Made by a program: the position numbers and the translations under genes
Source of the DNA: Actinomadura chibensis NBRC 106107
GTDB lineage: Bacteria; Actinomycetota; Actinomycetes; Streptosporangiales; Streptosporangiaceae
Reading direction: 5' to 3'
Assembly (NCBI RefSeq): GCF_001552135.1
Contig: NZ_BCQP01000054.1
Span: 1 to 64,000, forward strand
Length of the DNA stretch: 64,000 nt
The notes under the pieces: model-generated
Databases searched by the model: none
Told to the model about the DNA's origin: nothing
The model's input: only the letters and a program-made list of their open reading frames with translations
Shown here: one piece after another, positions 23,607 to 33,502 of the stretch
How the letters are laid out: every line of letters starts with the position of its first letter
Position numbering within the stretch: position 1 is the stretch's first letter

Positions 23607-23640
23607 AGTCAATATTGGGCGGTGCGTCCAAGAGTGTTCC
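23607..23640 (-). promoter_or_regulatory. Candidate promoter region for GT4 operon
   Basis: On the minus strand TTGACT (23612 to 23607) stands about 105 bp upstream of the GT4 start within an AT-richer stretch. A TAAGGT follows at a long 20-bp spacing, so the -10 assignment is weak. The rest of 23506-23681 shows nothing else of note. Confidence 0.25.
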
Positions 23641-23681
23641 GAAGAGCACACCGCGCCTGACTCTCTCCCTTTAGGCCCCCT

Positions 23682-24941
23682 TTAGGACGGGGTGAAGCGG
23701 ACCGGCAGCTCTTTCAGGCCGTTGACGAAGTTCGACCGGAGCCGCCGGGGCTCGCCCGCCGGGCCGATGTCGGGCATCCGGTCCAGGATCGTCTCAAAGA
23801 TGATCTTCAGGTTCATTCGGGCGAGGTGGGTGCCGAGGCAGAAGTGCGGGCCGCCGCCGCCGAACCCGAGGTGCGGGTTGGGGTCGCGGCCGACGTCGAA
23901 GGAGAACGGGTCGTCGAACACGCGCTCGTCGCGGTTGGCCGAGCCGTAGAACAGCACGACCTTGTCGCCCGCCTTGATCTCCTTGCCGCCGAGCTCGACG
24001 TCGGACAGGGCCGTCCGGCGGAACTGGTTGATCGGGCTCACCCAGCGGACGATCTCCTCGACCGCCGTCGGCAGCAGGCTCCGGTCGGCGCGCAGCCGCT
24101 CCCACTGGTCGGGGCGCTCGAAGAACGCCTGCATGCCGCCCGCCGTCGCGGTCCGGGTCGTCTCGTTCCCGGCGATGCCCAGCATGATCACGAAGAGCGC
24201 GAACTCCTCCTCGCTGATCCGGTTGCCGTCCGCGTCCGGGGTGAGGAGCTTGGTCACGATGTCGTCGCGCGGCGTGGACTCGCGGGCGCGGGCCAGCTCG
24301 CCCGCCCAGCCCGCGAACTCGGCGGCGCAGAGCTGCGACTCCGTCCGGTCGCCGATGTAGTCGGGGTCGTTGAACGCGACCAGCTTGTTCGACCAGTGGA
24401 AGACCTTCGCGCGGTCCTCAAGGGGGGCGCCGAGCAGCTCGCAGATCGTGTAGAGCGGCAGCGGGGCGGCGAAGTGCTCGACGAAGTCGCACTCGCCGAG
24501 CGGCGCCGCCTCGTCGATGAGCTTGTCGCAGATCTCGCGGATGTGGTCCTGGAGCTTCCCGATCATGCGGGGGGTGAAGCCCTTGTTGACCATGGAGCGC
24601 AGGCGGGTGTGGTCGGGCGGGTCCTGGAACAGCATCATCTGGCCGTAGAGGGCGATGTCCTCGTCGGTGAACTCCTCGAACATCGCCGTCCGCGCGTGGG
24701 AGGAGTACGGGTCGGCGCGCCGCGACACCTGCACCACGTCCTCGTGCCGGGTGATCGCCCAGAACCCCGGCACGCCCTCGTTCGGGTCCTGGTGCCAGTG
24801 GACGGGGTCGTTGTCGCGCAGCCACTGGAACTGCCGGTGCGGGATCCCGCCGCGCTCGTAGACCCCCGGGTCGATGACGTCGATCTCGGGAGCGCGGAAC
24901 GGCCGCGCGGCGGAGGCGGTGGACGTGGCGACAGCAGCCAT
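23682..24941 (-). CDS. cyp125: CYP125-like steroid C26-monooxygenase (P450)
   Basis: 419 residues. I-helix A-G-N-E-T-T near 245, E-I-V-R (ExxR) near 290, heme loop F-G-G-G-G-P-H-F-C-L-G. Similarity to mycobacterial CYP125 runs the whole length (H-T-R-L-R then G-F-T-P-R; L-F/V-F-H-W-S-N; F-V-I-M-L-G-I-A-G-N-E-T-T-R; D-P-F-S-F-D-V-G-R-D-P-N-P-H). CYP125 oxidises the terminal side-chain methyl of cholest-4-en-3-one, starting side-chain degradation. ATG 24941 with GAAGGG. A perfect KstR box lies 75 bp upstream. Unlike the mycobacterial igr operon, no fadE28/29 or chsH genes follow. Confidence 0.82.
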   Translation of the reverse strand: MAAVATSTASAARPFRAPEIDVIDPGVYERGGIPHRQFQWLRDNDPVHWHQDPNEGVPGFWAITRHEDVVQVSRRADPYSSHARTAMFEEFTDEDIALYGQMMLFQDPPDHTRLRSMVNKGFTPRMIGKLQDHIREICDKLIDEAAPLGECDFVEHFAAPLPLYTICELLGAPLEDRAKVFHWSNKLVAFNDPDYIGDRTESQLCAAEFAGWAGELARARESTPRDDIVTKLLTPDADGNRISEEEFALFVIMLGIAGNETTRTATAGGMQAFFERPDQWERLRADRSLLPTAVEEIVRWVSPINQFRRTALSDVELGGKEIKAGDKVVLFYGSANRDERVFDDPFSFDVGRDPNPHLGFGGGGPHFCLGTHLARMNLKIIFETILDRMPDIGPAGEPRRLRSNFVNGLKELPVRFTPS

Positions 24942-24986
24942 GGAAGACCCTTCGTGCCGGGGTGGGGGACCGCGCGCCGGTCTTTG

Positions 24987-25000
24987 ACTGAGCGCTTGCT
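24987..25000. promoter_or_regulatory. Second palindrome, KstR2-like
   Basis: Read on the minus strand, AGCAAG-CG-CTCAGT resembles the KstR2 consensus (AnCAAGnnCTTGnT) at 8 of 10 fixed positions. It lies between the KstR box and the P450 start. It may be a second control site or chance. Confidence 0.25.
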
Positions 25001-25015
25001 CGGTCCCCGCGGACC

Positions 25016-25029
25016 TAGAACAGGTTCTA
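25016..25029. promoter_or_regulatory. Perfect KstR box upstream of cyp125
   Basis: TAGAAC-AG-GTTCTA, perfect 6-bp arms, identical to the mycobacterial KstR operator architecture. It lies 75 bp upstream of the CYP125-like start and 89 bp from the end of the MBL gene on the same strand. Confidence 0.8.
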
Positions 25030-25117
25030 ACATGAGACTGGGGTCTCATCAAGGGTCCAGCGGCCCGAGTGACCCGGGTCGCACCCGTCTCTCACCCCGC
25101 CGTCCGGGACGAGCCGG

Positions 25118-26107
25118 TCAGCGCAGGACGTACCGGAGCGGGTCGTCGGTCCCGTCGCGGCGCGCGATCCCGCGCGTCTCCAGCGTGCGGAGGTGCGCGG
25201 CGGCCTCGGCGGCGGCCATCCGGCGGGCCTGCTGCGACATGTCCGCCCACGGGTGCCGCCAGGTCAGCCCGGCGGTGAGGTCCCACAGCGTGACCGGACG
25301 GGCCGACAGCAGCGCCGCCACCTCCGCGAGCCGCTCCTCGTGGTGGGCGATGATCTCCCGGGCGCGTCCGGCGAGGCCGGTGAAGCGGTACTGGTGGGCG
25401 GGCAGGACCTCGTCCGCGGACATCGCGGAGACCTTGTCGAGCGAGCCGAGGAAGTCGCCCAGCGGGTCGACGTCCGGGAAGTCGTAGGGGTAGAGGCCGA
25501 TGTGCGGGGTGATGCGCGGCAGGACGTGGTCGCCGGTGAAGATCCGGTCGCCGTCCTCCAGGTGGAGGCAGATGTGGCCGGGGGAGTGGCCGGGCGTCCA
25601 GATGACGCGGAGCCTGCGGCCGGGCAGGTCGACGAGGTCGCCGTCGGAGACCTCGCGGTCCGGCAGCGCGGGCGGGGAGACGCGCGGGCCGTCGCCCCGG
25701 GCGCCGAGCTCCGACTCGGCGGCCCCGGCGCGGCGCAGCGCGGTCAGCTCGAACTCGCGCCGCCCGCCCTGCCCGGCGGACCGGAACAGCTTGACGATCC
25801 CGGCGTCCGCCGGGTGCATGGCGATCCAGGCGCCGGACGCCTCGCGGACGCGTCCCGCGAGCCCCGCGTGGTCGGGGTGGTAGTGCGTGACGACCACGCC
25901 GCGCACGTCGGCGACGTCGATCCCGAACGCGGCGAGCCCGCCGCGCAGGGCGCTCCAGGCGTCCTCGTGCTGCCAGCCCGCGTCGATCAGGACGGGCCCG
26001 CGCGGGCTCTCCAGCGCGTACACGAGCGTGTAGGCGAGCGGGTTGTCCGGGATGGGGACTGGAACGCTCCAGAGTCCGCCGCCGAGGTCTTCGGGTTCCG
26101 GCTGCAA
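25118..26107 (-). CDS. MBL-fold metallohydrolase with C-terminal helical domain
   Basis: 329 residues. Metallo-beta-lactamase core with T-H-Y-H-P-D-H-A-G near 83, a third His in G-H-S-P-G-H and F-T-G-D-H-V-L-P near 200, all metal ligands present. A winged-helix-like tail (about 250-329) is typical of glyoxalase II-type and lactonase-type proteins such as LACTB2. TTG start at 26107 with AAAGGCGG upstream. It lies between fadA5 and cyp125 on the same strand, so a thioester- or lactone-hydrolysing role in steroid or lipid catabolism is plausible but unproven. Confidence 0.78.
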   Translation of the reverse strand: MQPEPEDLGGGLWSVPVPIPDNPLAYTLVYALESPRGPVLIDAGWQHEDAWSALRGGLAAFGIDVADVRGVVVTHYHPDHAGLAGRVREASGAWIAMHPADAGIVKLFRSAGQGGRREFELTALRRAGAAESELGARGDGPRVSPPALPDREVSDGDLVDLPGRRLRVIWTPGHSPGHICLHLEDGDRIFTGDHVLPRITPHIGLYPYDFPDVDPLGDFLGSLDKVSAMSADEVLPAHQYRFTGLAGRAREIIAHHEERLAEVAALLSARPVTLWDLTAGLTWRHPWADMSQQARRMAAAEAAAHLRTLETRGIARRDGTDDPLRYVLR

Positions 26108-26183
26108 GGAGACCGCCTTTCGCGCCGCGGGCGGCGGCGCCGGTGGGATCGGGGCCCCGGTGACCTTACCCGGAGCGCGGACG

Positions 26184-26212
26184 GGGCCCAGGGGGCGCGT
26201 CCCCCTGGGCCC
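26184..26212. terminator. Stem-loop downstream of fadA5
   Basis: Perfect 12-bp stem GGGCCCAGGGGG (26184-26195) paired with 26201-26212 and a 5-nt loop, just beyond the end of the minus-strand thiolase gene. No T-tract. Probable terminator or mRNA 3-prime protector. Confidence 0.6.
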
Positions 26213-26234
26213 GGCGCGGGTCCGACGCGGCGCG

Positions 26235-27963
<1,729 letters not shown>

Positions 27964-27996
27964 GCCGCACCCGCCGCTGACCGGGGGCGATGCCCT

Positions 27997-28032
27997 ATAT
28001 GGCTCATATGGGATGAGTGGTAGTACTCACTC
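27997..28032. promoter_or_regulatory. Palindromes upstream of ole-like operon
   Basis: Two adjacent symmetric elements in an unusually AT-rich patch: ATATG-GCT-CATAT (27997-28009) and GAGTG-N8-CACTC (28015-28032, with AGTACT at its core). They lie 130-165 bp before the OleA-like start and are the best operator candidates for the operon. No convincing -35/-10 pair was identified. Confidence 0.35.
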
Positions 28033-28134
28033 CAAAGTCGGGTACAACGCCCGTCCCCGGTTCCGTAGGGTCGCCCTGTCCGGGGGCGTCGCGGGTCGGC
28101 GAGGCTGGCCGTCCACGGAGCACGAGGAACCGGG

Positions 28135-28164
28135 GAGAGCCCAGCCATGAGAGCCCAGCCATGA
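28135..28164 (+). repeat. Tandem 14-bp duplication creating a 5-codon leader frame
   Basis: GAGAGCCCAGCCAT occurs twice head to tail (28135-28148, 28149-28162). The first ATG (28147) has the good ribosome site (GGGGAGAG) and encodes only MRAQP before TGA at 28162-28164. That stop overlaps the second ATG (28161), the in-frame start of the OleA-like gene. Translation of the operon is thus probably by re-initiation. Confidence 0.65.
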
Positions 28165-29162
28165 GGGCACGCATCACCGCCGTCGCGGCGCACCTGCCCG
28201 CGCGGACGGTCACGAGCGCCGAGGTCGAGGCGCGGGTCGCGGCCGAGAGCGGCGGCTACCGGCCGCGCCCGACGATCGTCGAGCGGATGACCGGCATCCG
28301 GGCGCGGCACGTCATGGCGGACGGCGAGCAGGCGTCCGACCTCGCCGTCGCGGCGGCCCGGCGGGCGCTCGCCGAGCGCGGGACGCGGCCCGAGGGCCTC
28401 GACCTGATCGTCTTCGCGTCCGCGTCGCAGGACCTGATCGAGCCCGCCACCGCCCACATCGTCGCCGCGAAGCTCGGCGCGTCCTGCCCGGTGTTCGACG
28501 TCAAGAACGCCTGCAACAGCTTCCTCAACGGGCTGCAGGTGGCGGACGCGCTGATCCGCACCGGGCAGCACGAGCGGGTGCTCGTGTGCACGGGGGAGAG
28601 CCCGTCGCGCGCGGTCCGGTGGAAGGTGCGCGACCGGGCGCAGTTCGCGGACGCCTTCGCGGGCTACACGCTGTCCGACGCCGGGGCCGCGATGCTCGTC
28701 GAGGCGTCCCCGGACGGCGGGATCTTCTACCGCGACTTCGCCGCCGTCTCCACCGCCTGGCCGGTCGGGACGCTCCCGGCGGGCGGCTCGATGCGCCCCC
28801 GCGACCCCGACGCCGGCTACTTCAGCGGGGACGGGCGGCGGCTCCGCGACGTGTTCGTCGCCGCGGGCCCGGAGATCTTCACGACCGCGCTGCACAAGAC
28901 CGGCCTGGCCTGGGACGACTTCGCCGTCGTCGCCGTCCACCAGGTGACGGTGCCGTATCTGGAGGTGCTGCGGACGGTCCTCGGCGTCCCCGCCGACCGG
29001 CTCGTCGTGACGCTGCCCGAGCACGGCAACACGGCGTCGGCGAGCCTGCCGCTGCAGCTCGCCACCGCCCGGGCGGCCGGGCGCTGCGGCCCCGGCGACC
29101 GGGTCGCGCTGATCGGGCTGGCGGGCGGCGTCAGCCTCGGCGTCGTGTTCGCGGAGCTGTGA
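28161..29162 (+). CDS. oleA: OleA-like thiolase-fold condensing enzyme
   Basis: 333 residues, KAS III/thiolase fold with complete triad: Cys in V-K-N-A-C-N-S-F near 116, His in V-A-V-H-Q-V near 256, Asn in E-H-G-N-T near 287. It resembles OleA more than FabH: D-L-I-E-P-A-T-A-H-I-V, C-T-G-E-S-P-S-R-A-V, A-F-A-G-Y-T-L and H-Q-V-T-V-P-Y replace FabH's H-Q-A-N. OleA joins two fatty acyl-CoAs head to head into a 2-alkyl-3-ketoacid. It is the first gene of a five-gene operon with OleC- and OleD-like enzymes. Alternative: a related KAS III making another beta-keto product. Confidence 0.78.
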   Translation: MRARITAVAAHLPARTVTSAEVEARVAAESGGYRPRPTIVERMTGIRARHVMADGEQASDLAVAAARRALAERGTRPEGLDLIVFASASQDLIEPATAHIVAAKLGASCPVFDVKNACNSFLNGLQVADALIRTGQHERVLVCTGESPSRAVRWKVRDRAQFADAFAGYTLSDAGAAMLVEASPDGGIFYRDFAAVSTAWPVGTLPAGGSMRPRDPDAGYFSGDGRRLRDVFVAAGPEIFTTALHKTGLAWDDFAVVAVHQVTVPYLEVLRTVLGVPADRLVVTLPEHGNTASASLPLQLATARAAGRCGPGDRVALIGLAGGVSLGVVFAEL

Positions 29163-29164
29163 GC

Positions 29165-29917
29165 ATGCGGCTGTGGGTCGTCGTCCCCGCCTACGACGAG
29201 GAGCGCTCGATCGGCGCGACGCTGCGCCGCCTCGCCGAGCAGACCGACACCGCGTTCACGCTGGTCGTGGTCGACAACGGCAGCACGGACGGGACGGCGC
29301 GGGTGGTCAAGGAGTTCGCCGCCGGGGACGTTCCGTTCGACGTCCGGATCGTCCACGAGCCGGAGAAGGGGACGGGCGCCGCCGCCGACACCGGCGTCCG
29401 GCACGCGATCGCCGCCGGGGCGACGCACGTCGCGCGCACCGACGCCGACTGCCTCCCGGACCGGGGCTGGGTCGCGGCGGTGAAGCGCGCGTTCGGCGAC
29501 GGCCTCGAGCTGGTGTCGGGCCCGCTGCTGCCCCGGACCGACGAGTTCCCGCTGAAGTTCTGGGAGCGCCGCCTGCTGCCCGCCGTGATCCGGGTCGCCG
29601 CGCTGTTCGGACGGTTCCGCCCCGGCAATCAGGACCCGCTCTACCTCGGCCCCTACGTGATGATGCCGGGCTGCAACCTCGCCATCACCGCCGACCTGTA
29701 CGAGCGGTCGGGCGGGTTCCCGCGCACGCGGATCGAGGACGTCCACGAGGACCGCGCGCTGGTCAACCGCGTCCGCTACCTGACCGCCGCCTACGGGCTG
29801 CGCGACGACGTCACCGTGTACGGGTCGGTCCGGCGGCTGCGGGCGTACGGCCTGGTCAGGACGCTCGGCTGGTACGCCGACCACCGCTACCGCCCGCCCG
29901 TCGTGGACATCCGGTGA
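29165..29917 (+). CDS. GT2 family glycosyltransferase
   Basis: 250 residues, GT-A fold: V-V-P-A-Y-D-E-E-R-S near 6, V-V-V-D-N-G-S-T-D-G near 35, metal-binding T-D-A-D near 92, and the acceptor-side I-E-D-V-H-E-D near 190. No membrane segments. It starts 2 bp after oleA and overlaps the P450 by GTGA. In this setting it could glycosylate the condensed lipid or its oxidised derivative; characterised ole and beta-lactone operons have no such gene (inference). Confidence 0.82.
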   Translation: MRLWVVVPAYDEERSIGATLRRLAEQTDTAFTLVVVDNGSTDGTARVVKEFAAGDVPFDVRIVHEPEKGTGAAADTGVRHAIAAGATHVARTDADCLPDRGWVAAVKRAFGDGLELVSGPLLPRTDEFPLKFWERRLLPAVIRVAALFGRFRPGNQDPLYLGPYVMMPGCNLAITADLYERSGGFPRTRIEDVHEDRALVNRVRYLTAAYGLRDDVTVYGSVRRLRAYGLVRTLGWYADHRYRPPVVDIR

Positions 29918-31074
29918 GGGCCCCGGACTGGGAGCGCCGCCTCTACCTGGCCGCGCATCCGTTCGCGTACCCGCTGCTGCGCGCGGCGGCCCGGCGCGGG
30001 CCGATCGTCCGCGTGCCGGGCGTCGGGGTCGTCGTGAACGACGCCGCGCCGGCGCGCGCGATCCTCATGGACGGCGGGACGTTCCGCAAGGACGGGCCCG
30101 GCTCGCCCGGCGAGCTGTGGACGCCGGTGCTGGGGCCGTCCGTCCTGCTCAACATGGAGGGGGACGCGCACCGGGCGCTGCGGCGGCGGCTCACCGAGCT
30201 GTTCGTCCCGTCCTACACCGAGGCGCTGTGCGCCCGCGTCCTGGACGGGCCGCTCGACCGGCTCGCGGGCCGCCTCCGGAGCGGCGGCGGCGTCGACCTC
30301 GTGGACGCCGCCCGCGTCATGGCGGGCGCCGTGATCGGCGAGGTCATCGGCCTGGACACGCGGACCGACGCCTCCTACCGCGACCTGTTCGAGCAGGGCG
30401 AGCGCGTCGTGTCGGCGGTGTCGCTGCGGACGCGGCGGCTCTCCCCGTCCCAGGTGCGGCGGGCCCGCGCGGTGCTCGACCCGCTGGGCGACATCGCGGC
30501 GAAGGCGTACGCGGCGGGCGACGAGTCCACGGTGATGGGACGCATGCGGGCCCTCGGCCTGTCCGAGGACGAGGCGCGCGGCGCCGCCGGGGCGTTCTTC
30601 CTGACCGGCACCGAGACCGTCGCGACGCTGCTGCCCCGCCTGTTCGCCCTGCTCATCGACCACGGGCAGCTCGCGCGCGTGGCCGCCGAGCCGGGCCTGC
30701 TCGACCGGGCGATCGAGGAGGCGATGCGGGTGGCGACGCCGACGCCGGTCATGCTGCGGAGCGTGCACCGCCCGGCGGCGGTCGGGGGCGTGGCGATCCG
30801 GCCGGGGGAGCGGGTGCTGATCGCGACGCACAACTGCTGCCGCGCGCTCGGTCCGTTCGACCTCGACCGCCCGCACCCGCCGGAGCTGCGGCGGCTGTGG
30901 TTCGGCGCCGGGCCGCACTTCTGCATCGGATACCCGCTGGCCATGGCCCAGATCCGGCGGGTCGCCCGGACGCTGCTCGCCGCCGCGCCGCTCGTCGTCA
31001 CCCGCCGCGCGGCGGCACGCGGCGTCCTCATCCCGACCTACCGGGAACTGGTCGTGCGGAGGGGGTCCGCGTGA
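29914..31074 (+). CDS. Cytochrome P450 of the ole-like operon
   Basis: 386 residues from GTG 29914, slightly short for a P450. I-helix F-L-T-G-T-E-T, E-A-M-R (ExxR) near 273, heme loop W-F-G-A-G-P-H-F-C-I-G. The N-terminal region up to the C helix is compact. It is distinct from the CYP125-like protein. Likely hydroxylates a lipid intermediate or the final product. Overlaps both neighbours by GTGA, so expression is stoichiometric with the ole enzymes. No ferredoxin lies in this operon. Confidence 0.85.
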   Translation: MRAPDWERRLYLAAHPFAYPLLRAAARRGPIVRVPGVGVVVNDAAPARAILMDGGTFRKDGPGSPGELWTPVLGPSVLLNMEGDAHRALRRRLTELFVPSYTEALCARVLDGPLDRLAGRLRSGGGVDLVDAARVMAGAVIGEVIGLDTRTDASYRDLFEQGERVVSAVSLRTRRLSPSQVRRARAVLDPLGDIAAKAYAAGDESTVMGRMRALGLSEDEARGAAGAFFLTGTETVATLLPRLFALLIDHGQLARVAAEPGLLDRAIEEAMRVATPTPVMLRSVHRPAAVGGVAIRPGERVLIATHNCCRALGPFDLDRPHPPELRRLWFGAGPHFCIGYPLAMAQIRRVARTLLAAAPLVVTRRAAARGVLIPTYRELVVRRGSA

Positions 31075-32579
31075 CGCTCGTCCGGCGGCTGCTCGACCAG
31101 GGCGCGCGGACGCCGCGCGCCGTCGCGCTCGTCTCCGGGGACGGGACGCGGCTCACCTACGGCGAGCTGCGGCGGCGGGTGCTGGCCGTCCGGCACGGGC
31201 TGCTGGCGCGCGGGCTCGCGGAAGGGGACGCGGTGCTGTTCTCGGTGCGGCCGTCGCCGGAGGCGCTCGTCCTGGCGCTCGGCACGGTCGCGGCCGGGGG
31301 CGTCGTCGTGTTCGCCGACCCGGGGGCCGGGCCCGAGATGTTCGCCGCGCGGCTGCGGCTCGCGCGTCCGCGCTGGTCGGCGGCCGAGTCGGTGCTCTAC
31401 GCGGGGAGCCGGCTGCGTCCCGTCCGGGCGTACGCGCGGCGGCGCGGGCTGCTGCTGCCGAACCTCGCCGCTTTGCACGGGCCCGATGAGAACGCGATGC
31501 GGCACGTGTACGTCGGTCGCCGCCTGCCCGGCGTGCCGCGCGGCGCGGTGCCGTTCGCGCGGCTGGCGCGCGGCCCCGCGCCGGAGCCGGACCGCGACCC
31601 CGACCCCGGCGCGCCCGCCGCCGTGATCTTCACGTCGGGGACGACGGCCGCGCCGCGCGCCGTCGTCCACACGCAGGCGTCGCTCGCGGCGGCGCTCGAC
31701 CTGTTCCGGACCCGGCTGCCGCTCGGGCCCGGCGACGTCGTCCACACCGACCAGCTCATGCTCGGCCTGCCGACGCTGATCGCGGGCGCGCGCTGGTCGA
31801 TGCCGCCGCTGGCGTGCCCGCCCGCCGAGTTCGCGCGGCTGATGGCGGAGCGGGGCGCGACCCACACGTTCTGCGTTCCCGTCCATCTCGCGGAGATCCT
31901 GGACGCCGTGCCGCGACTGCCCGAGTCGCTCCGGTACGTGCTGCTCGGGGCCGCGCCCGCGCCCGCCGCGATCCTGCGGCGGGCGCTGCGGGCCGCGCCG
32001 TTCGCCGAGGTCCTGTCGGTGTACGCGATGACGGAGATCCTGCCGGTGGCGATCGCGTCGGCGGAGGAGAAGCTCGCGCACACCGGCCCCGGCGACCCGG
32101 TCGGCGCGCCGCTGCCCGGCGTCGGCGCGCGGCTCGCGGGCGACGGCGAACTCCTGCTGTCCGGCCCGAACCTGTGCCGCGGCTACCTCGGCGCGGGCCC
32201 CCTCGCCGAGCTGCCGACCGGCGACCTCGCCCGGCTGGACGGCGGCCGACTCGTCCTCACCGGACGCAAGAAGGACATGCTGATCCGCGGCGAGTTCAAC
32301 CTCTACCCCGGCCTGTACGAGCCGTCGATCGCCGCGCTGCCGGGCGTCGCCGAGGCCGCGATCGTCGGCGTCCCCGACCCGCGCACCGGGGACGAGGAGG
32401 TCGTCCTCGCCGTCGTCGGCGACCCCGGCGACCTGCCGGACCGGCTCCGCCGCGCCCTCCCCGGCGTCATCGACCACGACGCCCTCCCGGACCGGATCGT
32501 CGTCCTGCGCGCCCTGCCGCGCTCCGGCCGCACCCGCAAGCTCGACCGCGACCGCCTCCGCGAACTGGTGCGGCCGTGA
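31071..32579 (+). CDS. oleC: OleC-like AMP-forming enzyme (candidate beta-lactone synthetase)
   Basis: 502 residues from GTG 31071. ANL superfamily: P-loop F-T-S-G-T-T-A-A-P-R near 184, Y-A-M-T-E-I-L-P-V-A near 321, T-G-D-L near 383, and a C-terminal R-K-L-D-R-D-R-L near 492. The T-E-x-L-P-V-A stretch matches OleC, which adenylates a 2-alkyl-3-hydroxyacid and closes it to a beta-lactone rather than a CoA ester. With OleA- and OleD-like partners, beta-lactone synthesis is the best reading. An ordinary fatty-acyl-CoA or AMP ligase is the alternative. Confidence 0.72.
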   Translation: MTLVRRLLDQGARTPRAVALVSGDGTRLTYGELRRRVLAVRHGLLARGLAEGDAVLFSVRPSPEALVLALGTVAAGGVVVFADPGAGPEMFAARLRLARPRWSAAESVLYAGSRLRPVRAYARRRGLLLPNLAALHGPDENAMRHVYVGRRLPGVPRGAVPFARLARGPAPEPDRDPDPGAPAAVIFTSGTTAAPRAVVHTQASLAAALDLFRTRLPLGPGDVVHTDQLMLGLPTLIAGARWSMPPLACPPAEFARLMAERGATHTFCVPVHLAEILDAVPRLPESLRYVLLGAAPAPAAILRRALRAAPFAEVLSVYAMTEILPVAIASAEEKLAHTGPGDPVGAPLPGVGARLAGDGELLLSGPNLCRGYLGAGPLAELPTGDLARLDGGRLVLTGRKKDMLIRGEFNLYPGLYEPSIAALPGVAEAAIVGVPDPRTGDEEVVLAVVGDPGDLPDRLRRALPGVIDHDALPDRIVVLRALPRSGRTRKLDRDRLRELVRP

Positions 32580-33502
32580 GGATCGCGGTGACCGGGGCGT
32601 CCGGGTTCGTCGGCGGGACGGTGTGCCGCGTGCTCGTCGCCGAAGGTGCCACGGCGTTCGCGTTCGGCCGCCGCCCCGCCGTGGACCCGGCGCACGTCGC
32701 CGGCGCGGCCTACCGTTCGTGGGATCTCACGCGCGGCCCGCTCCGCGACGCGCCGGAGGTGGACGCGGTGATCCACTGCGCCGGGAGCGTCACCGACTGG
32801 GGCCCGCCCGCCGGGCTGTTCGCCGCCAACCTGACCGGCACCCGGCACGCGCTCGCCTCCTTCCCCGGCGCGCGGTTCGTCCACGTCAGCACGGCCAGCG
32901 TGTACGACCCGTCCCGGCCGAGCGTGCTCGCCGCCGAGGACGAGGCGCCGGTCGCCCGCTACCCGACCGCCTACGCCGCGTCGAAGGCCGCCGCCGAGCG
33001 GGCCGCCGCGGCGCGCGGCGCGGTCGTGCTGCGGCCGCACGCGGTGTACGGGCCGGGCGACACGACGCTGCTGCCGCGCGTCCTCGCGGCGGTGCGCGGC
33101 CCGCTCCTGCCCGCCGCCGGGACGGGCCGCCAGCGCGTCAGCCTCACCTCCGTCGGCAACCTCGCCCGCGCCTGCCTGCTCGCCGCGGCCGGGCCGGTGG
33201 ACTCGGGCGTCTTCAACGTCGCGGACGCGGCCCCGGTCACGATCGACGGCGCGCTCCGGGAGATCCTGCGCGAGCGGGGCGTCCGGGCGCGTCCGGTGTA
33301 CGTGCCCGCCGGGCTCGCCCGGCCGCTCGCCGCCGTGGCCGAAGGCGTGTTCCTGCTCGCGCGCCGTCCCGACCCGCCGCGCCTCACCCGGTACGCGGTC
33401 GGCCACCTGGCCCTGGAGCGCACGCTCGACATCACGGCCGCGAGGACGGTCCTCGGGTACGACCCCGCGCCCACGTCGTTCGCCGGAGCGGCCGACTGGT
33501 GA
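32576..33502 (+). CDS. oleD: OleD-like NAD(P)-dependent reductase (extended SDR)
   Basis: 308 residues from GTG 32576. Extended SDR/3-beta-HSD type: G-A-S-G-F-V-G-G near 8, catalytic Ser in H-V-S-T-A-S near 103, and Y-A-A-S-K near 133. The C-terminal P-P-R-L-T-R-Y-A-V-G-H-L and T-V-L-G-Y-D-P motifs resemble OleD, which reduces the OleA 3-keto product to the 3-hydroxyacid used by OleC. Last gene of the operon; its stop lies within the first operator of the next gene. Confidence 0.75.
   Translation: MRIAVTGASGFVGGTVCRVLVAEGATAFAFGRRPAVDPAHVAGAAYRSWDLTRGPLRDAPEVDAVIHCAGSVTDWGPPAGLFAANLTGTRHALASFPGARFVHVSTASVYDPSRPSVLAAEDEAPVARYPTAYAASKAAAERAAAARGAVVLRPHAVYGPGDTTLLPRVLAAVRGPLLPAAGTGRQRVSLTSVGNLARACLLAAAGPVDSGVFNVADAAPVTIDGALREILRERGVRARPVYVPAGLARPLAAVAEGVFLLARRPDPPRLTRYAVGHLALERTLDITAARTVLGYDPAPTSFAGAADW

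Noticed and set aside
28161-29162. Reading the condensing enzyme as housekeeping FabH
   Set aside because: The H-Q-V motif, E-P-A-T-A-H-I-V stretch and operon partners fit OleA better, and no fatty acid synthase genes adjoin.
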